Positions 26,478-34,885 of a stretch of DNA of 64,000 bases are shown here, piece after piece. Position numbers and translations under genes: made by a program. The number at the start of each line of letters is the position of its first letter. The stretch's first letter is position 1. The notes beneath the pieces were generated by a model that ran no database searches, was not told where the DNA came from, and saw nothing but the letters and a program-made list of their open reading frames with translations. Source of the DNA: Deltaproteobacteria bacterium (GTDB taxonomy: Bacteria; Desulfobacterota; Desulfobacteria; Desulfobacterales; Desulfatibacillaceae); NCBI GenBank assembly GCA_016235345.1, contig JACRLG010000002.1, positions 282,965 through 346,964 of the forward strand. The letters are read 5' to 3'.

Positions 26478-26517
26478 ATCAGCCGAAAAACACCCTTTCT
26501 CCCGATTTTCCTAACGA
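26478..26517 (+). promoter_or_regulatory. conserved leader segment of module 2
   Basis: ATCAGCCGAAAAACACCCTT followed by TCTCCCGATTTT-type bases corresponds to 23841-23880 in module 1. The surrounding 300 bases are AT-rich, hold no gene, and are otherwise diverged from the module 1 leader. Confidence 0.45.
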
Positions 26518-26595
26518 CAATTTTTCTGTATCCTTCAATCATTAAAAAAGTCGTAAGCATTTTTCATCACCCAACACCTCAAGGAGCAAAAACCC

Positions 26596-27591
26596 ATGAC
26601 GAGAAAATCCCTCATTGCATCCGCACTGATCATAGGGCTGGTTCTTCTGCCCGCCCTGGCAACGGCGGCTTCCCCGGTATCCCGCCTGAAAGACCCCACC
26701 ACCCGCCACGGCGACGCCGACGGCATCCTTGAGCAGATTTTGAACCAGGGCGCGGGCGCGGTGCCGGAACTTACCACCCTTGCAGGCCAGGAAACCAGCG
26801 GCCAGGATTACGCCACCACCGTCCGTAACGGAAGGGCGAGAGCCACCGCCATCATGCTCCTTGGCGACATGAACGCCCAGCAGGCCCTGCCGGTGCTCAC
26901 CAAAATACTGAGAACCTCCACCGACATTTCCGCCATCACCAACGCGGCCCGCGCCATAGGCCGCATGGGCGGATACCAGGCGTACAAGGCCCTTATAGAC
27001 ACCCTGGCCATGGTAAACGCCTCCCCGGACGCCCTGGCCGCCGACCGCAAGAAGGCCGCCATCATGGGCCTTGGGCTCTGCGGCGAAAAGGCTGCGGTAA
27101 ACGTGCTTCTGGCCGAACTCAACAACGCGAAAAACACCCTGTTGGTGAGAATCTACGCGGCGGGCTCCCTGGGCCTTCTTGGGAACAAGTCCGGTCTGGC
27201 CCTTGCGACCTCCGGCCTCGATTCCGCCGACCCTGCGGTCATCATGGCCTCCATCCGCGCCCTGGGCGTGATCGGATCGTCCTCCTCCATAGCGGACCTC
27301 ACTCCCTTCACCGCCAAGCAGGAAGCCCGCACCTTCCGGGAAGCCGCGATGCTGGCCATAACCCAGATAAAGGCCGCCGCCCTGCCCGCAGACCAGAAGG
27401 CCGCCTTCATAAAGCAGGAGCTCACCAGGAACTTCGGAGCTTCGAGCTACATCCACTGGGGAACGGGCGCTTTGAAAAGAATGAAAACCGCCGAGGCGAA
27501 AAAAGCCCTGGAAAGCATGTCCGGCCTGACCGCGCCGGATTTCCAGAAGCTGCGCAGGGCGGCCCGCCTGCGCATGAAGGCCACCAGGTAA
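26596..27591 (+). CDS. exported HEAT-repeat protein, module 2
   Basis: This is the paralogue of the gene at 23962, also 331 residues, with the same signal peptide type and the same order of helical repeats (AVNVLLAELNNAKNTLLVRI, AAGSLGLLGNKSGLALATS, RNFGASSYIHWGTGALKRM). Differences cluster in residues 65-120, suggesting a variable binding face. CAAGGAGC precedes the ATG. It is 68 bases upstream of the second phospholipase-like gene, as in module 1. Function is inferred only from the pairing. Confidence 0.78.
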   Translation: MTRKSLIASALIIGLVLLPALATAASPVSRLKDPTTRHGDADGILEQILNQGAGAVPELTTLAGQETSGQDYATTVRNGRARATAIMLLGDMNAQQALPVLTKILRTSTDISAITNAARAIGRMGGYQAYKALIDTLAMVNASPDALAADRKKAAIMGLGLCGEKAAVNVLLAELNNAKNTLLVRIYAAGSLGLLGNKSGLALATSGLDSADPAVIMASIRALGVIGSSSSIADLTPFTAKQEARTFREAAMLAITQIKAAALPADQKAAFIKQELTRNFGASSYIHWGTGALKRMKTAEAKKALESMSGLTAPDFQKLRRAARLRMKATR

Positions 27592-27659
27592 AAGGCTGAC
27601 GAAATACTCCATCAGGTTACCGCCAAGCGGAACCCGGTTTAAGAGAAAGGTTTAGACCC

Positions 27660-28805
27660 ATGAAAAACAACATCGTCAAAAAGCTGATCCTGGCAGCCTT
27701 AGCCCTGGCCATCATGAGCACCCCGGCTTTTGCCTGGGACAACGTCATCACCCATCCCGGAATCACCAAGAAGGCCGTTACGTACCTCATTTCCACCAAC
27801 CCGACCGCCTACTCGTATCTTGGCAGCTACATAAACTTCAATCTGGCCGTCAATCCCCAGCTTCGGTTCATCGACGAAGGCTCGGTGAAGGAAGACTACG
27901 GCGTCTCCGCTGACTGGAACACCTCTGTGTGGGGCTCTTCCCAGGACAGCAACGTTCCGCTCCTTTCCTGGAAAAGCCACGGCTACGATCCCCGTACCGG
28001 CGTCTCCTGGTACGGCGTCCCCGGATTCGACAACGCCTACGATTACTCGAACTCGGTTTACGGCAAGATTTTCTCCACCGGGAACCGTTATTTCCACCTC
28101 GGACGCTTTGCCCACCTGATCGAGGACATGGCCTCCCCGGCACACGCCAACGCAGACTTTCACGGCACCGGCGACGACATGGAGGAGTTCTGCAAAAACT
28201 GGTACAACACCGTGAGCTACGCTCCCGCAGCGGTGCGCAAGCCCTCCAACAGCGGCCTTGCGGCCCAGACCGGCCTGCCCCACCCTGCCATGACAGCCGA
28301 CAACTCCGGCAACTTCATAAGGAACGTGGCGTGGCGCACCTATTACCTCACCACCTTCTACGGCGGAAGCCTGGTTAAGAGGGAAGGCAACAGGCAGCCC
28401 GACAGCGAACTGAAGCGCATGTTCCCCTACGGCACGGGCGGCGGGCTTCGCTATGACGACGGCGGCTGGTTCGTGAACGACGCATACGTCATCGACAAGG
28501 TGGGCTGGAACTGGATAGGCTACGGCATCGGCAACAACCCGGACTGGTGGGAATGCCCGGATGACGCCCGCTACTTCTACCTGGAAAACATCGACGGCGG
28601 CGTGGACACCTACGCGCCCTCCACAGCCGGAAACGGCATGGCCCCTGCGGTTTTCAAGGTGGACAAGTTCCGCCGGGTCCTGCCCACGGACAACCTTTCC
28701 ACGGTGCTTGCCCCCAACACCAAGATTCTGGCCCGCATCTACGCGGAAAACCTGTTCAAGCTGGCCGCCGAGTGGGTCGCCGGATTCGTGGGCTGGGTGG
28801 GATAA
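27660..28805 (+). CDS. secreted zinc-dependent phospholipase C-like protein, module 2
   Basis: The paralogue of the gene at 25028 has the same 381-residue length and keeps every putative zinc ligand: Trp26 right after the STPAFA cleavage site, His32, Asp79, His107, His152-Asp156-His162 in HLIEDMASPAHAN, His168 and Asp172. The C-terminal part is very similar to the first copy; the most variable segment is around residues 85-145. AGAGAAAGG precedes the ATG. Both copies look functional, so the duplication is probably selected rather than decaying. Confidence 0.8.
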   Translation: MKNNIVKKLILAALALAIMSTPAFAWDNVITHPGITKKAVTYLISTNPTAYSYLGSYINFNLAVNPQLRFIDEGSVKEDYGVSADWNTSVWGSSQDSNVPLLSWKSHGYDPRTGVSWYGVPGFDNAYDYSNSVYGKIFSTGNRYFHLGRFAHLIEDMASPAHANADFHGTGDDMEEFCKNWYNTVSYAPAAVRKPSNSGLAAQTGLPHPAMTADNSGNFIRNVAWRTYYLTTFYGGSLVKREGNRQPDSELKRMFPYGTGGGLRYDDGGWFVNDAYVIDKVGWNWIGYGIGNNPDWWECPDDARYFYLENIDGGVDTYAPSTAGNGMAPAVFKVDKFRRVLPTDNLSTVLAPNTKILARIYAENLFKLAAEWVAGFVGWVG

Positions 28806-28849
28806 ACCGGTAACCCGGCTTTAGGCCGGACACCGCCCTGATTGAAAAA

Positions 28850-28890
28850 GGGTCTGCCCCCCGATACGGGGGGGCAGACCCTTTTTTTTT
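28850..28890 (+). terminator. intrinsic terminator after module 2
   Basis: GGGTCTGCCCCCC pairs with GGGGGGGCAGACCC around a short loop, followed by nine T residues. This is one of the strongest terminators in the window. Confidence 0.9.
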
Positions 28891-28895
28891 ATCGA

Positions 28896-28923
28896 CGGCA
28901 GTCGGCAGTCGGCAGTCGGCAGT
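28896..28923. repeat. 4 x CGGCAGT tandem repeat
   Basis: Four exact copies of a 7-base unit follow the terminator. The array is too short and lacks spacers, so it is not a CRISPR. It is probably a slippage product. Confidence 0.8.
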
Positions 28924-29111
28924 AAAAATTTTCCTGCGGCAGTTTCCAGCTTGAACGAAAGCAGCTTCTTCCCTGACAGGGGTCGGGAAGGAATTTCGCC
29001 CTCCCCCGAATCCCCAATTGTTGTGGAGATGAATTTATACCAAGTTTCAATCAGACGAGTATGCCAAGTTGCGATCAAAGCGGCAACAAACTACAGGGTA
29101 TCCTCACCCTC

Positions 29112-29202
29112 GTAGGGGCGACCGCCGGTCGCCCTTTAATAGCATTGATGACTTCGACCCTCGTCAAAAATAAAGAGGCGGGCGACCGCCGGTCGCCCCT
29201 AC
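29112..29202. repeat. GTAGGGGCGACCGCCGGTCGCCC inverted pair
   Basis: Positions 29112-29134 and 29180-29202 are exact inverted copies of a 23-base unit that is itself partly palindromic, separated by 45 bases. This unit type is widespread in bacterial intergenic DNA. The 485-base space between module 2 and hflC otherwise contains only the terminator and the tandem repeat. Confidence 0.8.
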
Positions 29203-29290
29203 GGGGGGGAGCCCCAGGCCCGAAACACAAAAGGCGGCCATTTGGCCGCCAGTCGTGAGCTACCATACTTTATTCGTTCAAGCAAAGCCC

Positions 29291-30244
29291 TTACTTCCCA
29301 ACCCCCCGGCCCTCCAGGTACTTGAATAGCTCGGTGTCGGTGGACAAAAGCAGCGAGTCATCCTTTCCCAGCGACTCCCGGTAAACGTCCAGGCTCCTTA
29401 AAAAGCTGTAAAAGGCCGGGTCGCGGTTGTAGGCCGAAGCGTAAATGGCGGTGGCCAGGCCGTCGGCCCTGCCCTTTATCTCCTGGGCCTTGCGGTAGGC
29501 CTCGGAGGTGATGCGCTTCATTTCCCGCTCCATGTCGCCCTGAATCTTGCGGGCCTCGCCCTTGCCTTCCGAGCGGTACTTCTCGGCGATCTGCTTCCTT
29601 TCGGCCACCATGCGGTTATAGACCGAGTCGCGCACCTCCTTGCGGTAGTTCAGGCGCTTGATCTTGACGTCCACCAGAACGATGCCGAAGGGGGCCAGCC
29701 TCTCGCCAGCCGCCTTGCGCACCATTTCGGTGAGGTAGGGCCTTCCCAGCTTCACCACCGCCTTGGCCCGGGCCGCGTTCACTTCCCGCATGTCCTGGTC
29801 CAGAATCTCCATGGTGCGGTTGCTTTCACGGACGGTGTCGATAAGCGGCGCCGCCGCCACTGCGTCCCGAACGGCGGCGTCAATGAGGTCGGTGAGGCGC
29901 AGAAGCGCGTTGCGCTCGGTCCTGGTGGCCCGGTAAAACAAAAGGGGATCGGAAATCCTCCACCTTGCGAAGGTGTCCACCCAGATGAGGGTCTTTTCCT
30001 CGGTGGGAAGCTCACCCGACTCGCCGTCCCATTCAAGGATGTTTTTGGGCAGGTAGTTGGCGTTCTGGACGAAGGGAACCCGGAAATGAAGGCCGGGCTC
30101 GGTGACGGCCTTGCCGATTACCCTGCCGAACTGGGTCACCACCACCTGTTCGCGCGCGTCCACTATATAGGCCGAAGCAAGAAAGACGATGACAGCCAGG
30201 GTTGCAACTCCAACCCCTATGGCTCGTTTGACGTTTGCGTTCAT
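29291..30244 (-). CDS. hflC: HflC protease-modulator protein
   Basis: The 317-residue protein has one N-terminal membrane segment (VGVATLAVIVFLASAYIV) followed by a band-7/SPFH domain (VVVTQFGRVIGKAVTEPGLHFRVPF, KTLIWVDTFARWRI) and a coiled-coil helix (MVAERKQIAEKYRSEGKGEA). HflC and HflK form a periplasmic cage that surrounds the FtsH protease. The ATG overlaps the hflK stop by four bases (ATGA), so the two are translationally coupled. Confidence 0.92.
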   Translation of the reverse strand: MNANVKRAIGVGVATLAVIVFLASAYIVDAREQVVVTQFGRVIGKAVTEPGLHFRVPFVQNANYLPKNILEWDGESGELPTEEKTLIWVDTFARWRISDPLLFYRATRTERNALLRLTDLIDAAVRDAVAAAPLIDTVRESNRTMEILDQDMREVNAARAKAVVKLGRPYLTEMVRKAAGERLAPFGIVLVDVKIKRLNYRKEVRDSVYNRMVAERKQIAEKYRSEGKGEARKIQGDMEREMKRITSEAYRKAQEIKGRADGLATAIYASAYNRDPAFYSFLRSLDVYRESLGKDDSLLLSTDTELFKYLEGRGVGK

Positions 30245-31305
30245 TTGGGCGCGCCTCCTTCGGTCAGGGTTCCGGCTACGCCTGTTTTCCCCACGTCAAG
30301 AAGGGGAACCAGGTTTCTCTGCCTGGAATCAATGATGAACACCTTGCCCAGGTTGGGCAGGATATCCTTCATGGCCTCCAGGTAAAGACGCCGCCTTGTG
30401 ACCTCAGGGGCCTTCTCGTACTCGGCCCAGACGCTGGAAAAAAGGGCCGCGTCGCCCTTGGCCCTGTTGGTGCGGTCAACGGCGTAGCCGTCGGCGTACT
30501 TTATGGTTTTCTGGGCGTCGCCTATGGCCGCCGGAATGGCCTTGTTGTACTCCTCCTTGGCCTGATAAATAAGCTGCTCCCTCTCCTGCCGGGCCTGGTT
30601 GACCTCGTTGAACGAGGCCAGGACCGGGGGCGGAACCGTGGCCGTCTTCAAAGCCACGTCCTTAACTGTTATCCCCATTTTCACTATATCCAGCTCCTTT
30701 TGCAGGAGCTTTCTCACCTTGGTGTTTATCTCCGAGCGCTTGCTGATGATCTCGTCGATGCTGTGGTCCCCCACCACCTGGCGCATGGCGGCTTCGGCAA
30801 GGTCCCGGAGCGTTTTCTGGGCGTTTCTGACGTTGAACAGAAAATCCTTGGCCTCGCTGACCCTGTACTGGACTATCCAGGGGACCACGGCCACGTTCAG
30901 GTCGCCCGTGAGCATGAGCGCCACGTTGTCGGTATCCAGGTCATGCCCGGCCTCGCCCTGTACACCCACCTCGTCTCCGAAGGTTTCAGTGCGGTATTCC
31001 AGCACGTTCACCTTGGTGGCGGTCTCGATGGGGTACGGCAGCTTCATGTGGATGCCGGGCCCCTGGGTGACGGTGTACCTGCCGAAGCGCTGCATCACAG
31101 CCTGCTCGTTGGCCTGAACCGTGTAAAACATGCTGTAAAGCGTCATTAAAAGCAACAAAACCGGTATAGCCCACAGCCATGCGAACCTGTCCCTGCCCGG
31201 ACCTGAAAAGCGCCGGAAAACCTCCTCCACTTTGGGCGGTATGGGCGGCATCACCGGCCTGCGGTCTTTTTGCTGATCCTTCAGTTTGTCCCAATCCCAT
31301 GCCAT
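30241..31305 (-). CDS. hflK: HflK protease-modulator protein
   Basis: The 354-residue protein starts with a short hydrophilic cytoplasmic part, then a membrane segment (FAWLWAIPVLLLLMTLYSMF), the SPFH domain (TVQANEQAVMQRFGRYTVTQ, GPGIHMKLPYPIE) and a coiled coil (FNEVNQARQEREQLIYQAKE). It is the partner of HflC in the FtsH-regulating complex. The ATG at 31305 was chosen with AAGGAG nine bases upstream; in-frame ATGs at 31311 and 31329 are alternatives. The far-upstream part of the open frame is probably not translated. Confidence 0.9.
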   Translation of the reverse strand: MAWDWDKLKDQQKDRRPVMPPIPPKVEEVFRRFSGPGRDRFAWLWAIPVLLLLMTLYSMFYTVQANEQAVMQRFGRYTVTQGPGIHMKLPYPIETATKVNVLEYRTETFGDEVGVQGEAGHDLDTDNVALMLTGDLNVAVVPWIVQYRVSEAKDFLFNVRNAQKTLRDLAEAAMRQVVGDHSIDEIISKRSEINTKVRKLLQKELDIVKMGITVKDVALKTATVPPPVLASFNEVNQARQEREQLIYQAKEEYNKAIPAAIGDAQKTIKYADGYAVDRTNRAKGDAALFSSVWAEYEKAPEVTRRRLYLEAMKDILPNLGKVFIIDSRQRNLVPLLDVGKTGVAGTLTEGGAPK

Positions 31306-31533
31306 GCGCATCTTCTCCTTGATATTCATACAGGCCGGGCTGTCCGGCCTGCGGTGCCGCCTCAATTCCGCAGGGACGCTTTTTTTCCGGCCTTGTTGCA
31401 GGGAGCCGGAAAAGGCGGCGAAAAGGGCGGATTTTGACGCAGTATAGAAAAGCCCGGCCACTGCGTCAAGAAAGACCGGTAATGGCCGGGCGGGTTTTTG
31501 GGGAAAACGTTCCTGACCGGTGCGGACAGCCCC

Positions 31534-34338
31534 TCATTTTGACAAAATCTTGCGAAGTTTCGCGGAAAGATCGGTCATGTCGAAGGGTTTCTGCAGAAAC
31601 TCCACCCCGCCCCCTGCCATGATTTCCCGTATCTGGCTTGTTTCGCCATAGCCGGAGGCCAGGATCACGGGGATGTCCGCCCGCTCTTCCCGAAGCTTTT
31701 TGAAGGTTTCGCCTCCGTTCATGTCGGGCATCACGAGATCGAGAATGACCAGGGTGATTTCCGAGGCCCTGGCCCTGAAAAGCTCCACAGCCTTTTTTCC
31801 GCCGTTTGCGCTTATCACCCGAAATCCCATTTCTGCGAGCATGGAAGCGGCTACGTCCAGGATCATGGGGTCGTCGTCAACCAGCATCACCAGGCCTTCG
31901 CCCCTGAAAAGGGAGAAGCCCGCCGCAGTGGTGACTTCAGGGTCCTTATCCGTGGCCGGCAGGAAAATGGAAAAGGTCGCGCCCTTTTTCGGTTCGCTCA
32001 AAACGTGAATCATGCCCCGGTGGTTCTTGATTATGGCGTAGGATGACGCAAGGCCCAGGCCAGCGCCAGCGCCCTTCTGCCGGGTGGTGAAAAAGGGCTC
32101 GAAAATGCGCTTTTTGACCGCCTCATCCATGCCCACGCCGTTGTCGGCAATGGAAAGCCGCACGTAAAAACCGGCGGGAAGTCCGAAGCCGGCGCAGTCT
32201 TCCTCGGAAAGAACAACGTTTCTCGTGCTTGCGATGATGTCGCCTCCGCCCGGCAGCGCGTGCCAGGCGTTAACGAAAAGATTGAGAAGAACCTGCTCCA
32301 GCTGGATGCGGTCAACCTCCACCCGCCACAGGTCGGGAGCAAGATCGAGATTGAGGCATATCTCCTTCCTGGCCCTTCCGAAAAGCTGAGCGGACTCCTG
32401 AACCAAAAGGTTCAAGTCGATGGTCGCCACTGCGTATTTTCCGCCCCTTGCATAACCAAGAAGCTGCCCGGTGAGCCGGGTTCCGCTCTGGACACAACCT
32501 TCTATGCTTTTGAGCCTCTCCACAAGGGGGCTGTCTTCCGGCAGGGACAGCAGCATGAGGGAAATATTGCCCTGAATCGCCATGAGAAGGTTGTTGAAAT
32601 CGTGGGCCACGCCTCCCGCAAGGGTTCCCACCGCCTCCATTCGTTCGGCGTGGGCCAGCTGCTCCTCTATGCGCTTTTCGTCCGTGATGTCCCGCGCCAC
32701 CATGAGAACCGCCGGACGCCCCTCCCACATGATGGGTCCGCCGCTCAACTGGGCCAGGGCGGTTTCACCGGCTTTCGTGATGAACCTGTAGTTGTGGGCC
32801 TTTCCGGAGAGCTTCCCGGAAAGCCTCTTCCTGTGCCGTTGCGTTGCGGTGGCATGGTCTTCCGGGTGCAGAAGCTGCAGAAAGCTAATGCCCGTCATTT
32901 CGGCTTCCGGGTATCCCGTCATCGAAAGAGCCACTGGATTGGCGAACTTTATTATTCCGTCCTGCACGATGCAGATGGCGTCCGTGGCGTTTTCCACCAG
33001 TGTCCTGTATTTCTGCTCGGTGTCGCTGCGCCGCTTCTCGGCCTTGAGCCTTGCGATAAGGCTTCCCAGGTGGGCGGACATGGAGACCAAAAAATCCCTC
33101 ACCATCCTGGGCAGTTCGGCCCGTGTGCGGGAGCCGGTGTTCAGGCAGCCGATGACCCGGTCCTCGTCGTTTAGCGGCATCATCAAGAAGGAGCGCATTC
33201 CCTCGGCCCTGCGCGTGCCTCCCTCGGAGCTTTGAATCATCTCGTAATTATGGTAAATCGCCTTGCCGCGCATCACTGCCTTGGCGTAAACCGAATCCGC
33301 CGGAAAGCTTGAAGCGCCGGCCACGAATTCATCCGAAAGCCCCAGTTGCTCCGCCAATTCCAGGGCGCCGGAATCCGGGTTAAAAATGTAGACAGCGCCG
33401 AAATCCACGCCCTCTATCGTCAAAAGTGTGTTCAAAAGGAGGCGGAAAACCTCGCTTGCGTCGTGGGCCTTCCCAAGGGCAATGGCCAGGTCCCGCTGCA
33501 TGGCGGTCAGTTCCTGGACCAGCTTCTGTTCGGTGATGTTGGTGGCCACAACCCGCGAATACACAGGGATTCCGTCCTCGTAGCCGATGCTCATGTTGAT
33601 GAGCACCCAGATCAGGCCGCCGCCCTTCTTGTTGATGCGGTACTCCCAGTTGACGGCCACCGGTTTTCCCGCCAGAATGTCCGCCACCCTTTTGCGGTGA
33701 ACCTCCCGGTCTTCCCCGGCGAAAAGCTCCGACGCCGGCATGGTGAGGATTTCTTCGCGGGAAAAGCCCGTGAGCCGGCATACCACGTCGTTCACCGAAA
33801 TGAACCTGTTGGAGCGAAGGTCCATTTCCACGATTCCGGCGGGTGCGTTCTGCACCAGCTGGGCCAGGCGCTCCTCCTTTTCCCGCAACAGGCCCTCCAG
33901 GGCAAGGCGTTCGGAGATATCCGAAAAAACGACAAATCCGCCCATGAAGCGGCCCGTTTCATCCACAAGGGGATGGCCTGCCGCTATGACCTTAATTTTT
34001 TCGCCGCCTTTCTTTATCAGCGAAATTTCGTAGGAGCTTAAATCCCCGCTTTTTCTTTTTTCAAGGTGCGCCGCCAAAACCGGAAGTTCCTCGGGCGGAA
34101 TGAAATCCGTTATCTCCCGCCCCAGCAGTTCTTCCCGCCCGTAGCCGCCCAGGTCGGCGAGGGTTTTGTTGGCGTAGACAAACCGGTGGTCCGCGCCGTA
34201 GATGCAGATGCCCATCTGGAGGGAGTCCAAAAGGTGGCTGAAAAGGGCGTCAGGGCCCGGAAACAGTACTTCGCCAAGGACTTCCGCCAGTTCATTCACC
34301 TTCCGGCGCATGATTGCCAGGGCTTCGTTGTCATCCAT
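31534..34338 (-). CDS. hybrid sensor histidine kinase (PAS-PAS-GAF-PAS-HisKA-HATPase-REC)
   Basis: This 934-residue protein lacks obvious membrane segments and looks cytoplasmic. Order: PAS near 30-150 (IYGADHRFVYANKTLADLGG), PAS near 160-275 (GIVEMDLRSNRFISVNDVVC), GAF near 285-430 (EGVDFGAVYIFNPDSG), PAS near 445-560, HisKA with the phospho-acceptor H-box AGGVAHDFNNLLMAIQG, HATPase with NLFVNAWHAL and GVGMDEAVKKRIFEPFF, and a receiver domain with LVDDDPMILD, the phospho-acceptor Asp in LVILDLVMPDMNG, and SGYGE. It would pass phosphate to a separate Hpt protein not found in the window. GAAGGGATGGG precedes the ATG. Confidence 0.92.
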   Translation of the reverse strand: MDDNEALAIMRRKVNELAEVLGEVLFPGPDALFSHLLDSLQMGICIYGADHRFVYANKTLADLGGYGREELLGREITDFIPPEELPVLAAHLEKRKSGDLSSYEISLIKKGGEKIKVIAAGHPLVDETGRFMGGFVVFSDISERLALEGLLREKEERLAQLVQNAPAGIVEMDLRSNRFISVNDVVCRLTGFSREEILTMPASELFAGEDREVHRKRVADILAGKPVAVNWEYRINKKGGGLIWVLINMSIGYEDGIPVYSRVVATNITEQKLVQELTAMQRDLAIALGKAHDASEVFRLLLNTLLTIEGVDFGAVYIFNPDSGALELAEQLGLSDEFVAGASSFPADSVYAKAVMRGKAIYHNYEMIQSSEGGTRRAEGMRSFLMMPLNDEDRVIGCLNTGSRTRAELPRMVRDFLVSMSAHLGSLIARLKAEKRRSDTEQKYRTLVENATDAICIVQDGIIKFANPVALSMTGYPEAEMTGISFLQLLHPEDHATATQRHRKRLSGKLSGKAHNYRFITKAGETALAQLSGGPIMWEGRPAVLMVARDITDEKRIEEQLAHAERMEAVGTLAGGVAHDFNNLLMAIQGNISLMLLSLPEDSPLVERLKSIEGCVQSGTRLTGQLLGYARGGKYAVATIDLNLLVQESAQLFGRARKEICLNLDLAPDLWRVEVDRIQLEQVLLNLFVNAWHALPGGGDIIASTRNVVLSEEDCAGFGLPAGFYVRLSIADNGVGMDEAVKKRIFEPFFTTRQKGAGAGLGLASSYAIIKNHRGMIHVLSEPKKGATFSIFLPATDKDPEVTTAAGFSLFRGEGLVMLVDDDPMILDVAASMLAEMGFRVISANGGKKAVELFRARASEITLVILDLVMPDMNGGETFKKLREERADIPVILASGYGETSQIREIMAGGGVEFLQKPFDMTDLSAKLRKILSK

Positions 34339-34519
34339 GATCCCATCCCTTCTTCGATGCAGTGGAAAGGAATCCGAGCCGGATCAGACAATACTTTTTG
34401 CAATTTTTATCAGTTTATTCCATCAGAAGCCGAAAATCAATGCCGGGACGATTTTGTCGGAAAGGGAACGGCGGGTGAGAACGGAAGCCGCCCGGAACCG
34501 GGCGGGCTCCGGGGCTGAA

Positions 34520-34855
34520 TCAGAGAAACTGGACAGGCGCGGTGAGGTTGCCGAAAAGGGCCTGGGCCGCCCCGGCCACTGCCTTCCGGTCGTCTTCGCC
34601 GCTTACGCGCTCCACAAGGGACACGGGGTTCCCCTCGCCATCGGTGCAGGTGCGCCATTCCACCACCCAGCCCGGAACCATCACGTAGCGGCTTCCGCCC
34701 ATGCCGCAGCAGGCCGTGTCCACCACGCCCACCCCGGCCACGCAGAGGGCCTGTCTTCCCGCAACGCTGACGATCTCCTCCCTGTCCAGCACGTAGCCGC
34801 CAGACACGCTTCGGACCTCAACGTTTAAGGGATGATGAACGTAAACATGTGTCAT
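34520..34855 (-). CDS. conserved hypothetical protein, 111 aa
   Basis: This small protein is not recognised. It has two cysteines in VVDTACCGMGG, a beta-rich first half (HHPLNVEVRSVSGGYVLDRE, SRYVMVPGWVVEWRT) and a helical C terminus (AVAGAAQALFGNLTA). There is no signal peptide. GGGGAGCC precedes the ATG by seven bases. It is 30 bases downstream of the Memo-AMMECR1 gene on the same strand, so it is probably in that operon. Confidence 0.65.
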   Translation of the reverse strand: MTHVYVHHPLNVEVRSVSGGYVLDREEIVSVAGRQALCVAGVGVVDTACCGMGGSRYVMVPGWVVEWRTCTDGEGNPVSLVERVSGEDDRKAVAGAAQALFGNLTAPVQFL

Positions 34856-34885
34856 GATTAAAGGCTCCCCGTTCTTACGGTTTTT

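Noticed and set aside
28896-28923. Possible CRISPR-like array
   Set aside because: Four contiguous 7-base units without spacers; no cas genes nearby.
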